From the NCBI GenBank assembly GCA_028277515.1, contig JANQGC010000307.1, positions 1-5,380 of the forward strand: a stretch of DNA of 5,380 nt. The letters are read 5' to 3'. The position numbers were made by a program, and so were the translations under genes. The notes below the pieces were generated by a model, which had not been told where the DNA came from, did not search any database, and saw only the letters and a program-made list of their open reading frames with translations. The DNA comes from Anaerolineae bacterium. GTDB lineage: Bacteria > Chloroflexota > Anaerolineae > Promineifilales > Promineifilaceae. The number at the start of each line of letters is the position of its first letter. The first letter of the stretch is position 1. Below are positions 5,341-5,380 of the stretch, piece after piece.

Positions 5341-5380
5341 GGAGGGTTCGATTTGGGTCGGCCGTCGAAAGGTAGGGGTG

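Noticed and set aside
5341..5380. Possible plus-strand gene start: GGAGGG at 5341-5346 then TTG at 5353 reading LGRPSKGRG
   Set aside because: Only nine codons are visible before the edge, the start is non-ATG, and the minus strand here may still belong to the antitoxin remnant. It needs the flanking sequence.
1..5380. CRISPR array, tRNA or rRNA genes, intact insertion sequence
   Set aside because: I saw no regularly spaced identical repeats, no tRNA-like cloverleaf segments and no transposase motifs on either strand.

Overview
The window looks like a piece of a Chloroflexota (Anaerolineae-type) chromosome. The main reason is the large secreted lipoprotein at the left. It joins META repeats, a bacterial SH3 domain, Thr/Pro linkers of the TATxTxxPxxTATPxP kind and a Cys-containing Ig-like domain, a combination typical of that phylum. 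The assignment rests on recalled family resemblance, not on a search.

Left half (1-3400): two intact minus-strand genes, probably co-transcribed. The upstream gene (1979-3370) encodes an M20-family metallo-dipeptidase with every metal and catalytic residue present. It starts at a TTG behind a GGAGG ribosome binding site and has two TATAAT boxes upstream. After 63 bases comes a lipoprotein gene (start 1915, AAGGAGA ribosome binding site) that runs off the left edge. Its 638 visible residues hold three complete META domains and the beginning of a fourth.

Middle (3400-4100): a short regulatory gap, then two small convergent genes 18 bases apart. The plus-strand gene encodes an 83-residue protein of a small uncharacterised family. 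The minus-strand gene encodes a 75-residue protein that resembles the YgiT/MqsA-N-type antitoxin zinc-finger family but has lost all four zinc-ligand cysteines.

Right half (4100-5380): mostly eroded DNA. A 310-base GC-rich stretch without a credible gene contains two tandem imperfect hairpins, each with a 33-base loop. Next comes a MarR-type regulator remnant that keeps the winged helix-turn-helix but has lost its C-terminal dimerisation helices. Last is a wrecked AbiE-type (type IV) toxin-antitoxin operon. The antitoxin (AbiEi-like) is broken by two frame changes and a central deletion. The toxin (AbiEii nucleotidyltransferase) survives only as its first ~25 codons, still joined to the antitoxin by an ATGA start/stop overlap.

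Overall, a housekeeping/secretion pair sits beside an accessory region where toxin-antitoxin-type genes have decayed. I found no intact new defence system. The most unusual items are the cysteine-less YgiT-like protein, the AbiE remnant and the multi-META lipoprotein.
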